DNA from: Xanthoparmelia taractica
Taxonomy: Eukaryota; Ascomycota; Lecanoromycetes; Lecanorales; Parmeliaceae
NCBI GenBank assembly: GCA_033085395.1
Contig: JANQBS010000002.1
Coordinates: forward strand, 186,001 to 250,000
Direction: 5' to 3'
DNA length: 64,000 nucleotides
The position numbers were made by a program, and so were the translations under genes. Position 1 is the first letter of the stretch; the number at the start of each line of letters is the position of its first letter. The notes under the pieces are model-generated. The model searched no databases. It was not told the DNA's origin and was given only the letters and a program-made list of their open reading frames with translations. Below, piece after piece: positions 1-12,470 of the stretch.

Positions 1-1570
1 GGGAAGTTTTGTCCGATTGCTGCATTAAACCCACATTAAAACTATCCACATACTTCACCCTGCATTCGAAGCAGGTCTGATTTTGATTTGCTGTTTGGCA
101 GTAAGCAGACGCGAAGAGCCAGAACAGGCAAAGCCTTGACCGATGACAGCCGTTGGATTATTCGAACGGGCTAAAGAATGACATTACCAGCTTGCAGCGT
201 TTGGGGGAAACTCTTGTAAAGCTTGCAGAGCTCGATATCAGTAAGTAAAATAAGGAGTGTGTGTGCTCTCTCTCCTCTAAGCAGCGACGGACAGAAAGCG
301 GTGTGGAGAATTGTTGCCGCTCAAAAAGTAGGTAGGTTAAATCGAACTTGTCTAAAATTGTTCATGACGGTTCCTTGGGACAGATGCTTCGGCGCAAGTT
401 GGACCCTGGAAATGCCAGGAACAACTAAAAGAAATTTTTATCAAAGCCAATCAAAGGCACGCTAATTGGAAAAGCTTGCTTAGCGTTCTTCGGTTTATCA
501 CTCAAGCATTTTCAGTCTACCTAGTCCTTTTCAGGCTACTACCGAGTCCCGATATGTGCATTGTCTGTCTGACAAAGATCGAAAGACTACTACATCTTCT
601 CTGCGGTCTACATGTAAGGCAGGGAATATTTTGAGCAGAATTATTGCAACCCTGCAACAGGTTTAGAGTATCTAGCATACGCTTTCTACCAAAGCCAGCA
701 CGGACTCGGTACTTTGGGCAGCAGAGAAGTTCCTAATCGCCGGATTGAGCAACGTGTGTGCAGTGTCAAAGGAAAGTCAGCCACAATCACACGCCTCAGG
801 GTTATGCATTGAATCATGCGTATATCTGATAAAGCCTTGCAAGAAGCGTTGTTATCTGTGCGAATCCCCAAAGATGCTCGAGTACTCGTGCATCACGGGC
901 AATGTCAACCAACATGAATCCAACCAACTGCTCGCGAGGCCCGCAATACCGGTCTTCACTTGTTGATGGCCTCAGGGCGGTCTTGCGAGGAGTGCCCAAT
1001 CATTATTTAGCGAAGCTAATTCACATGGTTCTATCGTTGGCAAAGAGAAAGTTTTAATTGACCTTTAAGATAAATCTAAGAGGCCGGTCGACTGAAACGT
1101 ATTGGCTATTCTAAGGAGTGAACCCAATACAATCAATCAGCTGATGGCTCAAAGGGCTAGAAAAGCATCAACCAAGTGCGAGGGATTAGCTACAGGTGGT
1201 CAGGCATCTCATTGAATACAGTCAAGACTTGTCTGACCGCTTTATTGTCTAGGGGAAGCACTGAGCGAGCAAAGCTGGATCATTCTTCGAATGACCTTCA
1301 CCCGAGGTCGGTGATCTTAGTCCCGTCACCATCACAGGCCGGCTTTGTACGACAGGATAGACGGTCTGATCTGGTCATGGCAGCACGGGTCACAGGGAGG
1401 GCTGGTACCTAAGACTGCTCTGGCTAGCAGTGCCGATGAAATCAGACTTATGAAATCGCAGGCTCCATGTACTGAGGACATGGCATGAGGCTCGAGGAAC
1501 ACAATTCAGAGTACCTTGAACACGAGGTCTACCATGAGGCTTTTCCGCCAAAAGAAAAATGCACGATTAA

Positions 1571-1692
1571 TGCCAGACGTGTCTACTTGAATGTTCAGAA
1601 CTTAGTACTTACAAATCAGCGAATAGGAATTATTGCCAGACGTGTCTACTTGAATGTTCACAACTTAGTACTTACAAATCAGCGAATAGGAC
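1571..1692. repeat. 63-bp tandem duplication, two copies
   Basis: Copy 1 starts at 1571 and copy 2 at 1634. Each begins TGCCAGACGTGTCTACTTGA and ends near GCGAATAGGA. The copies differ at only a few bases (for example G versus C after AATGTTCA), so the duplication looks recent. The period is a multiple of three, so a frame stays open through both copies, but nothing else suggests coding. Confidence 0.85.
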
Positions 1693-1804
1693 ATTGTCGA
1701 AACCCTCACAGTAATGCGTGGGGAAATCTACGATCGGTGGATTTTGGAGTCGATAATCCCCAGGTGCTAAGAGACAGATTATTGACGAGAGAAGCGTGGC
1801 ATTT

Positions 1805-1837
1805 TTCTTCTTCTTCTTCTTCTTCTTCTTCTTCATC
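1805..1837. repeat. TTC/GAA trinucleotide microsatellite
   Basis: About ten consecutive TTC units lie in a pyrimidine-rich tract. It creates a run of serines in one frame and lysines in the opposite one, so the open frames across it are artefacts of the repeat. Confidence 0.85.
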
Positions 1838-2614
1838 TTCACCCCATCAGACGCAGAATCCATTCCTCTTACTCATTACCCCGCAAGCTCGAACAGGGTG
1901 TAGAAACCCGATCGACTTCTCAAATATACCAAAAATCCTCAACCGCAGACCCTCAACCCCATAACCCCCTTCCCTTTCCCAATACAATCCCTCAAACTCT
2001 ACCAACGCCTTCGTATTCGCCCCAAGCAGAGCGTGAGCATCATGCTCACGGCGTCTGTCCAAAGACTGGAACGCCCGCTGACGTTTTGCACATCTTGGTA
2101 AATAAAAGTCAGGAGAACCTCTTGCTGCCAGATGATAGATTAACACAGAGGCTGAGTCTTGGTTGGGAGAGGTTGAAGTGGGTGGGCGATATCAAGGAGA
2201 GTGACCTGACATATTGAAGAAATACTATCCAGGCTCTGATAAGTACGCTACGAGTATCCTCTGCAGCGGTTAAGTGAATGTAGAATTAGTATCATCGTTC
2301 ACATAGTGAAATTGCAACTTCGACTGCTGCTCGTTACTTCTTGCCTTTAGGCGAGTGCGCGAGGCTCAGCCGTTTGTCTGATTTGCTGCTCTTGGGTCTG
2401 AAATACCTTAACCTAACCAATGTGGACCGTAAATCCACATCGGCATGTTGAGCCAGCAAAAGAGCGGCCCTGCAGGTAGAAATGTCGGTATTGTATTATA
2501 AACAGGCGGCTAGTGCTGCAAGAACAGAGTGGTATCAACACGCTTGTAGTAACATGAAGCAATAAACAATGATAAGTTTCTCCTTCCGAAGGGATCGTAC
2601 TGCTGCCAGCTTTC

Positions 2615-5600
2615 TCAACTTGGTGCCTTTGCGCCGCTCACATCCCGTGGCCTCCTGCTCAGGAGGCTTCGTCGGTTCTTCGGACTACCAGGCCCACTGT
2701 CTTCTGCATGCATGAAAGTGGTGTGGATCGTGACGGTTCCTTCCCCAACCCTGATGGTCTTCTCACCTCCTGCCGCAGAGTCGTCAATAAAGAAAGGGGC
2801 TTCGCCGAGGACGTGATCGCCCAAGAACTTGTCGTCCTTGACTTGCACCTGGAACTGGGTGTCGGCAGAGCATGGTACTTTGAACATCTCATTATCCCAC
2901 GTGACCTCTCCGGTGGAGGACTTAACACCCTTAGTCTTGTGAACTTCTTTGGCGCCTTTCGCTGAGATTTGCTTTATGTGAACTTGAATCTTCGATGTCA
3001 CAGGGAATCCAGAGGCGGATTGCACCAAGAACATAGCAGTACCAGCTTCTCCCTTATTAGGCGCTCCGCCTGCGGCACTCATTATAGAAGCCGCTCCAAA
3101 ACTCTTCTGTCTTACGTGTGGCGGGGTCTGAGGAGCGGACGGGCTGTCCGCAAAGATTGGTGCTGCACGCTGTGGTGTCCCCAATGGTGATGCCATGGCG
3201 GACCCTCCATTGGTCCTTGGCTCCTCTATCTCGGGTGGCTCTACGTCTCCATTGCTTACTTCTCGACTGTCCTTTCTGCCCTTGAAGCCATGCCGTAGGA
3301 ACGAAGCGCCCTTGACGACACCTCCACCGACTGCTCCGCCGACCTTGCCCACCCCTTTGACGGGTGCACCAACAATTTTGCCTGGGGTTGCAAATGTTCC
3401 CGAGAACGTTGAAGACCCTTGACGCGATCTGATGACGTAGTCTGGCTTGAAGAGCATCTTCAGACGAATCACACCTGACTTGCCGTCCAGTCGTAGCACG
3501 ATCTCACTCGGCTTGAAGGGCTCAAGTAAGTCAAGGTTTATGGTGGCTTCGCCCAGAAGGTCGTCCTTGTCTCCCATATCCCAATCCAAAACGGCAAGCT
3601 TGAAGTCAGCGGCCGTTCGGGACTTGATTGGACATTCGAAGTATTCGTTCCAAGCGGGATGAAGCGTCTTCTTTTGGGTCTTGGTTTTGTATATTTCCCT
3701 GCCGTTGAGGATGAACTTGCAATACGGGTCACTGAATCCATTGCGGTCAGCGGCTGGTAAGTCGTCAGCGTCTAAGATGTCAACGCGTAGGTTGCCCATG
3801 TTGTTGATGCTTTCGCTAGGGTCTAGGTCCATCTTGACGGGCAGATATCTGAGATCAACAGTGATCCTGCTGATAGTACCTTCTGCGCCCTTTAATATTA
3901 ACTCTGTTGGTTTGTACTTTGAAGGTCATCATTAGCGAAATACAAATCATGACCATTGATTTCTTACCAGGCATTTTTGCAGCACATCCAAGGTATTTCC
4001 TTGCAGCTTAGCGATTGTATGATCATTGTCGTGTTCGTTGTCACCCTTTCTGTCTTGCTTTTCTTTCAGTCGTAAGGTGATCTTGGATACATCAAGTTCT
4101 CGAACAAAGGCATCCCCAGCTGAGCGAGCGATGTTAGCACTAGAACAAGCCAGATCTGTCCCGACACTCACTTTCGCCAAACTGGGTCTGTCGCGATCTG
4201 GCTTTCGATGAAGAGTATGAGGGAAATATGTAGTCGTCCATGACGACTTCTACGCGCACATCTGGACGCGCCAGTGTCCCTTCTATGAGCTTGAAAATGA
4301 TAAGTCCAGATTCTGGAGTTCCCAACAGTTAGCTCAAGAAGAAGAAGTTGATTCAGGTCGCTAGCCTACCGTACTTGAGGAGCTCTTCTGGAGTAAGCCT
4401 TATTTTTGGGGGAGCTTTTGGCCCTTCTCCTTGCGTTTCTTCTTGTTCTCTTTCGTTCTTTGAGAGTTGCTTAGCAAGACTATTGTCAACCTTTCCAATC
4501 TCTCGATCTTTATCTGTCGAACTCGGAGCTATAGTGGAGTCATTCACTGTGCTGCTCCTGGACCTTCCATCTATGGTGCTCTTAGGTTTTCCATCAGTGC
4601 TGGCTCTTGTACCGTTGATCGAAGGTCTTCCTGCCGTCTCTTCTTCCGCAAGTCTTGCCCTTTCCTTTTCCGCTTCTTCCTCTTCCGGAGAAACGACATT
4701 GAGCGTGGGGTAGAAGGCAACAGTGAAGTTAAGGGTTCCTTTCGGAGATCCTTTGCCGTTCATACGCAAAGGCTCTGACAATTGTCGCTTCTCTCCGTGA
4801 ACTTCATACTCCCCGTTGTCGGCTTGATGGATGTAGTCAGCCGTGTCTACATGGAGGAGGCCGAGTGAGCGGTCCTTGCCTGTGGTCTCTTGGTCCATGA
4901 CCTCAACTGTGAGCTTCTCACGTGATGAATGGACTGGCACATATATGATTTCGTCCCAGTCTGGGTTTAGATTATTCTGGAATGTGACGGTCTTGCCTTT
5001 CTCAACACCAGACAGGAGGACCCGAACGTAGGGGTCAGATTTACCCATGGTCTCCAAGTTCCGAAGATTGCGAGCGCTTCCAAAATGGAAACGCATAACG
5101 CCGATTGGCGTGATGTAGCCACCAGAACCGCCGAGTGCACCTTTCAGTGCCACGGGTTTCCACTGTAGCATCATTTTGGCACGACCTGTCTTCGCCCCAG
5201 CTAGGTTGTACCACTCCTGACCTTTCGCCATCAATTGCAACATATCGTCCAATCTGATTTGGTAGGTACCAAGTACTGGATCAGCTCCAAGATCGCGGTC
5301 GTCTTTGATCACCATGCCCAATCTGGCTGCTTTGCGGTCAGTGACCAGGAATTCTTTTGAACCGTTATCCCAAATAGGGTTATTCGTCCTCTTGAGTTTA
5401 CGTGTCGTATGGATTTCTTTACCGTTGAGGATGAGGACTGCGTATGGGTTCAGCTGCCCGATCAAGCTCTTGGTGCCGTCCAAATCCTTAGCTTGCTCGA
5501 CAGTGAGTCTTGCAATGCCGGTGTTGGATTCGGGGGCTGGTCCAGTGGTACCATCCTCCATCTTTTCGCCTTCTAGCACCGGGAAGAAGCGAACATCGGC

Positions 5601-7491
5601 CTGGATGATTCCTCGAGCTTTGCCGTTAGCCGTTATCTCCAGTTGGAGGTTTTCATGCTCTGTCACTGCTTCCAACTGGTCAAGAGGAAACGCTGCTGTC
5701 CCAAGGTCCTTGTCTTTGCGATATTCATTCCAATCGTACACTTGAAATGTCAAAGAATCAGCGAGAGAAGTGATGATAAGATATAACGTATCATTCCAGC
5801 GAGGGTTGGCATTCTCTTTGACAGTCTTGGTTTTCCCTAGAGGGTCACGGCTGTTAAGTGAGAGTACCGCATATGGATCTGGACTTCCCGCAATCTTATC
5901 CGGGTTCTTTAGACCTTGTGCACCATGTACCGTGACAGCTAATACGCCAATGGCCTGGTCAACTGGGGTACCAGCAAGCATTTTGGCGATCTCGACGGGG
6001 AATACATTAGGGTCGTACATGATTGGAGCAAGGTTACCGTGTATCTGCTCCTTGATGAAACCTTCTAGTCCTGGAATAAAATTGATGTCGAAGCCTAATG
6101 CGTCGCCTCCCAAGGGCTTGCAAACGTAGTCAAGGTCCGGCTTCCCAAGGAAGCAGATTTCAACCTTTTCAATGTGTGGAAATGGAATTTGAAGCTTGAC
6201 TTTGACCCTCATCAACCCGGAAAATGCGAAATCCTCGACGATGACGTCCATTCCATGACTAATGACCCCTTTGCCGATTCGTATCTCGAGTACAACCTTA
6301 GGGTTTATCTTGTTCTTGAGTTGTCGAGCAGTAAGGTCCATGGTGTCATTGGGTGTAAAGCTGAACTTCCAATCCATCAAAACCGTATCATCTTCGGCCT
6401 TTGGATAAGTCTTCACGTGGTCCATTCTGGGTGGCTTGGAACCCAAAGTAAAGACCTTCATACGCATGCTATCGAGAAAGGCTGGCGTGGAAGTACTGAG
6501 GACCTGATCAACAGAGTTGATGATCGTATCGCAAAGTACGGGTGCGTAGATTGGCCAGAACTTAACCAGAAAACTGTTGATCCACTCAAGGCTTTCTGTG
6601 TCCGTTTCCAGACGACTCTTGGCCATTTCTCGGTTGACATCATCCCGGAAGTTGCGACGTACTCGACGAATGGAGGTACGGTAGTAAGTCGCACAGCAAC
6701 CCATGATCAGCAAAACCCAGCCGAGACCACCTCCAACCAAGGCTACGAACCATGAGCTCAGACAAGCAAACACTATTATTCCCGCGTTGTGGTACCAGTC
6801 TAGTAGCCCGTTAGTCAATCTCACTCTAAAGGACCAGTCCACCGTCACACGAGGGTTGAAAGCGTACCACCAAAGAACTTATCGTCTAATTTGCTCTCCA
6901 GAAACGTCTGATGGTCGAGGAGACTCTCTTGAGCTTCCTCCGATGTAATACTTCCTTGACCGAACCTAGGCGCCCAACCGGTCTTGGCCACGAACTGAGC
7001 GGTTTCTTCTTGTTGCATGTGGCCATTGGGCATCTTGGACTCTCCATCTACCACTGGTGATGCCGGTATGGCACCCTCCTTACTTGGCGGAGGAAGATCA
7101 TATGCATCTGGCGTACCATCATCCTATCTCTATGCATCAGTATAAGGCTGGGTATGAGAGTAGGGTGACCGACAATGTCCGTAGCGATGCCGACAGCTTT
7201 CAGTTTCTTGTCATGATGGAAGCCTGGCGGAACACGCTAGTCAATGTTAGCCATGGACATTTCCAAGTCTGAGTAGAGGGACCGTAAGGTTACCGATCTA
7301 GCCTGGGCAGCTTTTTCTTCAGGCGAAGCATTAGGATCGAATCGAAATGCTGGAATACCCGCTTTGTTCGACTCATCAGTTATGACTGCTTCGGCATCTT
7401 CAGCCGTGACTTTATTGTTAGGGTCTTGTGCTGCCATCGCCGCGCCTTGGGACTTGAGCTCGCCAGCCCGCGAATGCAGGTCGGACATCAT
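2615..7491 (-). CDS. Tricalbin: ER-plasma membrane tether with SMP and five C2 domains
   Basis: Seven exons give 1513 aa: 7491-7294, 7236-7174, 7123-6868, 6799-4370, 4312-4172, 4119-3968 and 3916-2615. The six introns are 50-68 nt, most with a clear CTAAC-type branch point; the second (7173-7124) has a weak GTCGGT donor and is the least certain. A hydrophobic hairpin lies near residues 175-213, followed by a lipid-binding SMP domain (about 240-460). C2 domains start near residues 480, 620, 745, 1120 and 1370 and carry SPDPY, SDPYV and SDPYC signatures. In yeast, tricalbins (Tcb1-3) anchor cortical ER to the plasma membrane and move lipid through the SMP module while the C2 domains bind anionic lipid and Ca2+. 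The length and domain order match filamentous-fungal tricalbins. Two tandem ATGs (7491, 7488) are equally good starts. The paralogue class (Tcb1/2 or Tcb3) cannot be decided here. Confidence 0.93.
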
Positions 7492-8198
7492 TCTGGCAGG
7501 AAAGGAGCTGATAGAAGGTTATAAGAGAACCTCGAAGTCTGACTTGAGCTCATGGAGAAGCAAGAAGTAGGACAGAATTGCAGTATACATGCAATTGGTT
7601 CCTAATCAGGTTGGTTGAGGGAAGAAGAGGTGAAGACGAGGGAAGCTCTGGGCTGTCAAACAAACTTTAAACTCCGGCGCTATGAGATTGGACCTGGGAC
7701 GCTGAATCCCTGCCGAGCTGGAGCGATCAAGATCAAGGTAAGATATGATGAAGCTTTGATAGCGCTTGTTCACTTGGTTTTGTTCACTTGGGTATGGGTA
7801 TCGCCCACATCGCTTACTTCATTGCTTCATAGGTATAATAGATAGATAGTTGGTATTACACAGGATATCTCGCAATCGAACCTATGCGCGATCGAGCCAG
7901 GCGCAACAAGTTGCATTGAATCCGTCCTGGCCAAATCCGAGGTCCGCAGCCACCACAGCCAGTCAGAGTTCTTTATCCTATCTCATTCTTCAGAGTCAAC
8001 CGAGGATGAAATCCATTGATCATGCTGCAATTCATATGCTAAGCTTTTTGCTGCTGTGGAAGCTTCAACTGCTATCCTGATTGGGCATCACTGTACATTT
8101 CTTCTATGTAGGACATCGCTAAAGTTGCTAGACACAGTCTCGTAATAGACCTCAAAATGCTTTTCCCATCTGGCTCTCACGGATCCCACCTTTTATGT
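7492..8198. promoter_or_regulatory. Tricalbin upstream region and STI1 3' flank
   Basis: This 707-bp gap lies between the tricalbin start and the STI1 stop, both on the minus strand. It should hold the tricalbin promoter and the STI1 terminator. I see no gene or specific motif I would defend. Confidence 0.4.
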
Positions 8199-10068
8199 TC
8201 AGCGAGTTCTGATGACCCCAGCCGCTACCAGTTTCTGGACCTTCTTGGCGATGTCTGGATTCTTCATGTGATCCTGAAGCGCAGCAGGGTCTCCCTTCGC
8301 TTGCTGAAGGATACTTTGCATGATGGGGTCTTGAAGTATACCCATGATCTCCGGGTCCTTCTGGATTCTCTCCATCGTCTGCTCCTCCGTCTCCCCAGCA
8401 CGCCCCGCGAATTGAGCCTGAATAGCCTTTTGCTGTTGTTGCTCAATCTCCCGACGGTTGCTACCATCATCCTGCTGCATGGCTTCAGTGCACACGTCCG
8501 TACACTTGCTGTACTCCTTCATCGCGAAGTAAGCTTGCGCTTTCCTCAGGTATGCTCTGATAAATTTAGGATCCTTCTGGATTGCTATGTCACAATCACT
8601 AACGGCGCTAGGAAACGTCATCAACTTGATCAATGCCGCCGCGCGGTTGGAATAGCCTCGAGGATCATCGGGAGCTCGCTTGATCATTTCCGTGTACGCT
8701 TCGACTGCGCCAGGCCAGTCAGCTTCCTTGAACTTTTGGCCACCAAGCTCTCTCGCCTTCTCAGCTTCCTCAGGGTTGATGTAAGCCTCCTTTTCCGCCT
8801 TGATCTGCGCCTTCTCAGCGGCGCGAAGTTTATTAAGAATGTCAGGTGTACGATGCTCTGTTAGGGACTTCTGGTAGTTGGTGATGGCTTGTGGAAGGTC
8901 GCCCATCTTCTCGTATGAAGCTCCGATACGGCCGAATGCCTTGGCGATGATCTTGAAGTCGGCAAGGACTTCGCGACCTTCTTCAATAGCTTGCTTGCAG
9001 GTGGCGATGGCGTTTTCGTAGTCCCCTTTTTCGAACTGTGCCGCACTCTTGTTGGTTAGATAGGTAATGTCCTTGTGCAGTTCCCAAGCCTTGTCATAGT
9101 GCTCGATGGCGGCATCGAACTGTCTTTTCTTGTACATCTCTGTACCCAACTTCTTCTCACTCTCAGCTTCTTCTTTCGCCTTCTTTGCTGCAATAGCCTC
9201 TTCGTCTTCAGGCTCAGGTTCCGGCTCCGGCTCTGGAGCCTTCGCTGGCTCTGCTGGCTTGGCTGATGAAGGGCGTGCATCTGGCATAGCGACATCCTCT
9301 TCTGCTTCCTTGGATCCACTGAACTCTGGACCCCCGTCGCCTGGTACACCTCCCATGGACATATCGATCCCTAACAGTACACTCATGACCTGAAGGAACC
9401 TTGGGTCCTGCATCGCACCACCAATGTCGTTCGGGTTCTGCCTTAAATGCTGCAGTTTCTGCATAAATTGAGGATCTGCCAGGAACGAGCGAGTCTTGGG
9501 GTTGTTTGCAAGTTTTTGAATCATTTGGGGGTCGCTGAAGATGTTGCCCAGGCCACCTCCCATACCACCTGCATCGTCCGCATTTGCTTCGGCATCAATA
9601 GCTCGCTTGACGGCAGCGAGACCCGATTTGGCTTGTGCATTATTAGGGTCAAGCTTCAAAGCCTCTTCGAAAGCATCGTTGGCCCCAACTTAAAAGATGA
9701 CCGTCAGCATATCTCAACTTGTAACCAGAGAGCTCAAACGTACCTAAATCTCCTGTACCGTGCAGCGCAGATCCTTTGCGGCCCCACCCTTTGGCCCAGT
9801 CAGGCTTTATTTCCGTGGTCTTATTTGCATCTTCCAAGGCTTTGTCAAATTCTTTCTTCGAGGCGTAGGCGCCTGATCTATTGGAGTAAAGAACATGATT
9901 TTGTGGCTCAAGCTCGATAGCCTGCGTGAATTTATCACTAGAGCGAGTCAGAAAGCAGCAGAGTAACAGACAACAGACCAAGCAGGAGAAGTCAGTTACA
10001 TACATTGCTTCGTCAAACTTCTTCTCAGCGAATGCTTTGTTGCCTTCGGCTTTGAGGGCTTCCGCCAT
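8199..10068 (-). CDS. STI1: Sti1/Hop, Hsp70-Hsp90 organising co-chaperone
   Basis: Three exons (10068-10004, 9937-9744, 9688-8199) encode 582 aa, the usual length of the family. The introns are 66 and 55 nt. The product begins MAEALKAEGNKAFAEKKF, the first TPR helix pair (TPR1, Hsp70 binding). A DP1 aspartate-proline module covers about 137-193 (DPQFMQKLQHL). An acidic/Pro-rich linker leads to TPR2A (about 265-350, Hsp90 binding) and TPR2B (about 400-490). A C-terminal DP2 module (525-582) ends in VRKL-type helices. Sti1 bridges Hsp70 and Hsp90 in the cytosol and stalls the Hsp90 ATPase during client transfer. The gene is divergent from RPC34 with 291 bp between start codons. Heat-shock control is expected for the family, but I found no perfect heat-shock element. 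Confidence 0.96.
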
Positions 10069-10359
10069 GATGACAATTTGATGTAAGCTGGTTCTATGCT
10101 TTCAGCGAAGACAAAAGATGAGAAAACTTTGAGGTTTTGTGCAGGACAGTGAGCGTGTTCACCCTCATCGGACATTCGATCGAAATTGATGGAATTGATG
10201 GAATTGGCGGAAGAACCTCGGCCGACTCAGCCCTAGCCGAGAGCTTGACAACAAGAGCGGATCATTTCCGCACGAGTCGGAACAATCTTCCCGCACATGC
10301 GATTCACGCAGATTCTCAATCATCTCTCTGTTGAACCTCGGTCTTGCTTAACTGCTGAC
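10069..10359. promoter_or_regulatory. Shared divergent promoter, STI1 / RPC34
   Basis: The 291 bp between the two start codons must serve both genes. A ladder of GAA triplets on the plus strand (about 10182-10213) repeats roughly every 9-10 bp as GAATTGATG-like units. Canonical heat-shock elements need inverted GAA/TTC units with 2-nt gaps, so this spacing does not fit exactly and any Hsf1 role is speculative. Confidence 0.5.
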
Positions 10360-11502
10360 ATGGCCTCCTCGGCCGATGAAACTGTGCCTACCAAAGATGA
10401 AGATGTCACCATGAGCGAACCAAGTGGTGTGTCAAGCCCCAAAGAGCTCAGGAACGCATTGTACGCCAAGTGCGCAAGCTTTGAAGAGGGCCATGTGTTC
10501 AGTCAGGATGATCTCTTGATGTTTGGAATTATCCCTGACAACAGCGTCGAGCAATTGCTGGCGTATACAAAACAGCTTGCAAAGGATGGTTTATTCAAGC
10601 TTATGTCTAAGGATGGCAAAGCTTGCTGGAAGGTGGTCAAGAGAGCTGATGCTATTAAGTAAGAAACACGATCGGACTGTGTAGGAGTCTGGTCACTAAC
10701 GCGCAATTGCACATGCAGATATCGTTCACTTTCTCAAGATGAAGCTCTGGTGTACTCCTACATCGAGGGTGCGGCCAGAGAAGGGATATGGAGTAAAGTC
10801 CTTAGAATGAAGACGAATCAACACATGACTACTATGAATCGCGCCATCAAGTCTCTCGAAAACAAGAACATGATCAAAGCAGTCAAGCTTGTCAAATATC
10901 CCAATAGAAAGACATACATGTTGGCCAAGCTCCAACCTTCTGAAAATGTGACTGGTGGGCCGTTCTACACCGACGGCGTACTGGATGAGGAGTTCGTTCA
11001 TCAGATGTCTTTATGGACGGAGAAGTATGTCATTGGCAGAAGTTGGTGGCATCCACCATTGTCGGAACACAAGAAGAAGCCAAGCTCGAAATTGACTCAG
11101 GAACAAGCGGACGAGCTTAGACTAGCAGAGTCTAGGCAGCGAGGGCATGGCAGAGATAGAAGCAAGGCCATGTTACCAATGCACCCAGGCTACCGAGGCT
11201 TTCCGACTCTCTCCGAGATTACCAGAGCTATCAATGGATCGGGATTGTCGGGCGTGACTATGAAGGAATCGGAGATGGGACAATTGCTCGATATCCTCTG
11301 CTGGGATGGGCGGCTGGAGAGAATAAGGCACGGCAAAGCGTACAGAGCCATAAAGCAAGTCGATGGCGAAGATGGAGTCGAGCTTGGAAACGGACTTACT
11401 GAGTCTCCGTGTGGACGATGTCCCGTTTTCGAGTTCTGCGAAGAGGGAGGCCCGGTGAATGCGAGGAGTTGCGAGTACTTCCAAGAGTGGCTTCAGTTCT
11501 GA
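10360..11502 (+). CDS. RPC34: RNA polymerase III subunit RPC6 (Rpc34 / hRPC39)
   Basis: Two exons (10360-10658, 10719-11502) with a 60-nt intron encode 360 aa. The protein has tandem winged-helix domains, including the stretch YSYIEGAAREGIWSKVLRMK of the second. The C-terminus carries the cysteine set C-x2-C-x5-C-x10-C (SPCGRCPVFEFC ... ARSC), which binds a 4Fe-4S cluster in Rpc34/RPC39. The subunit belongs to the Rpc82-Rpc34-Rpc31 heterotrimer and contacts Brf1/TFIIIB for promoter opening at tRNA and 5S genes. I chose the ATG at 10360 because the usual family N-terminus begins close to it. An in-frame ATG at 10297 would add 21 residues with no family support. Confidence 0.95.
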
Positions 11503-12470
11503 ATGCCCTCACACTCGAGCTTGGAATTTGTTCTGCATAGCGTGGGTGTGATTTTGAGTCGGGAGATACCCAGGCGCGGGGCCTTGCATGGTCATCTAGG
11601 AACAGGTCAGGGTCTGAGAACGATATTGCTGAATTTGCTGGCATGGTCCTTGCAGTGCTCCGAGTGTCTGTGGCAACAGATACCGTTTTGAAATTCTCTC
11701 CGCGCGTAATCCCGCGCGTGAATAATAATATGACATGGTCCGTGTATCTCGGCTAGAATAATATGGTGAATAGGGGCAAGCTCCGCACTTCGGTAACCGG
11801 CAAGCGTTTCATCCACGGGAGGTCCCCCACACAGAATCAACCTCCATGCTGTTCATTCTCTTATCAACATCCTTCTTGTGATTACTTCCTGTAGGTTCAA
11901 TAGCAATGTATGATACACATCCATCGCTCCGTTTTGTGAAGGAGATGAGATTGTTGCATGCGTTGCCCTCAGACCTCAGAGCCTCTGTTGTTAAGCTTCA
12001 TGCAGGTACGAAGGAAGTCCAAGATGACCGTCAGCAGATTTGCATTAACGGCATCGTTTCAGATGCAGATTATGGTCAAGACCTCTATTCTACAGTCACA
12101 GGTGCGGAAAAGAAGCCAAACACGCCGTTGCGTTTCAAATACCCCTGCCGGCGCATATATCGTCGCTGCAGCAGTCCTTCCTTCGTGTTATATCTACACG
12201 GCTAAGTGACCGACCAAGGATTTCCTTTGTTAATCTCAGACTTTCTCCCCCCAATGTCCACTTCATGAGCCGTGTATTACTATTATGCTCTTGTCCGCAT
12301 CTTTGAAACGGGTTTGGCGAGATTGATCCACTTTGCTATGAGCCGTCTCTTGCGAGTAATGTTCATTTTATTGCAGCTATATGTATGTCAGCTTGTACCC
12401 CCTAACATTCTGCCATCCATCTCATCAAGCACGTTGACGTAATATCACACTCTTTTACCTCATCTTGAAG
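11503..12470. other. Intergenic region, no supported gene
   Basis: This is the 3' flank of RPC34 and the upstream region of the GH128-like gene. Short open frames near 11906-12209 show no recognisable domain or splice partner. I see nothing further. Confidence 0.55.

Larger units (their letters stand above)
1..2614. other. Intergenic region without a supported gene
   Basis: I see no conserved protein here. The open frames are short and have no recognisable family, intron pattern or partner exon. The stretch contains a 63-bp tandem duplication (1571-1692), a TTC microsatellite (about 1805-1837) and a short palindrome with 9-bp arms at 2032-2050. The right end holds the 3' flank of the tricalbin gene, which stops at 2615. 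Confidence 0.6.

Noticed and set aside
1485..1964. 159-codon plus frame and overlapping minus frames
   Set aside because: Length comes from the 63-bp duplication and the TTC microsatellite; no family likeness.
2032..2050. 9-bp-arm palindrome
   Set aside because: Too short and isolated to call a terminal repeat, terminator or operator.
6174..6755. 193-codon frame on the plus strand
   Set aside because: Lies antisense inside the tricalbin SMP-domain exon, whose protein is clearly conserved.
8157..8864. 235-codon plus-strand frame
   Set aside because: Antisense shadow of the STI1 TPR2 and DP2 regions; Leu/Arg-rich composition typical of a reverse reading.
10297..10359. Upstream in-frame ATG for RPC34
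   Set aside because: The extra 21 residues have no match to the usual RPC34 N-terminus, and using it would shrink the shared promoter.
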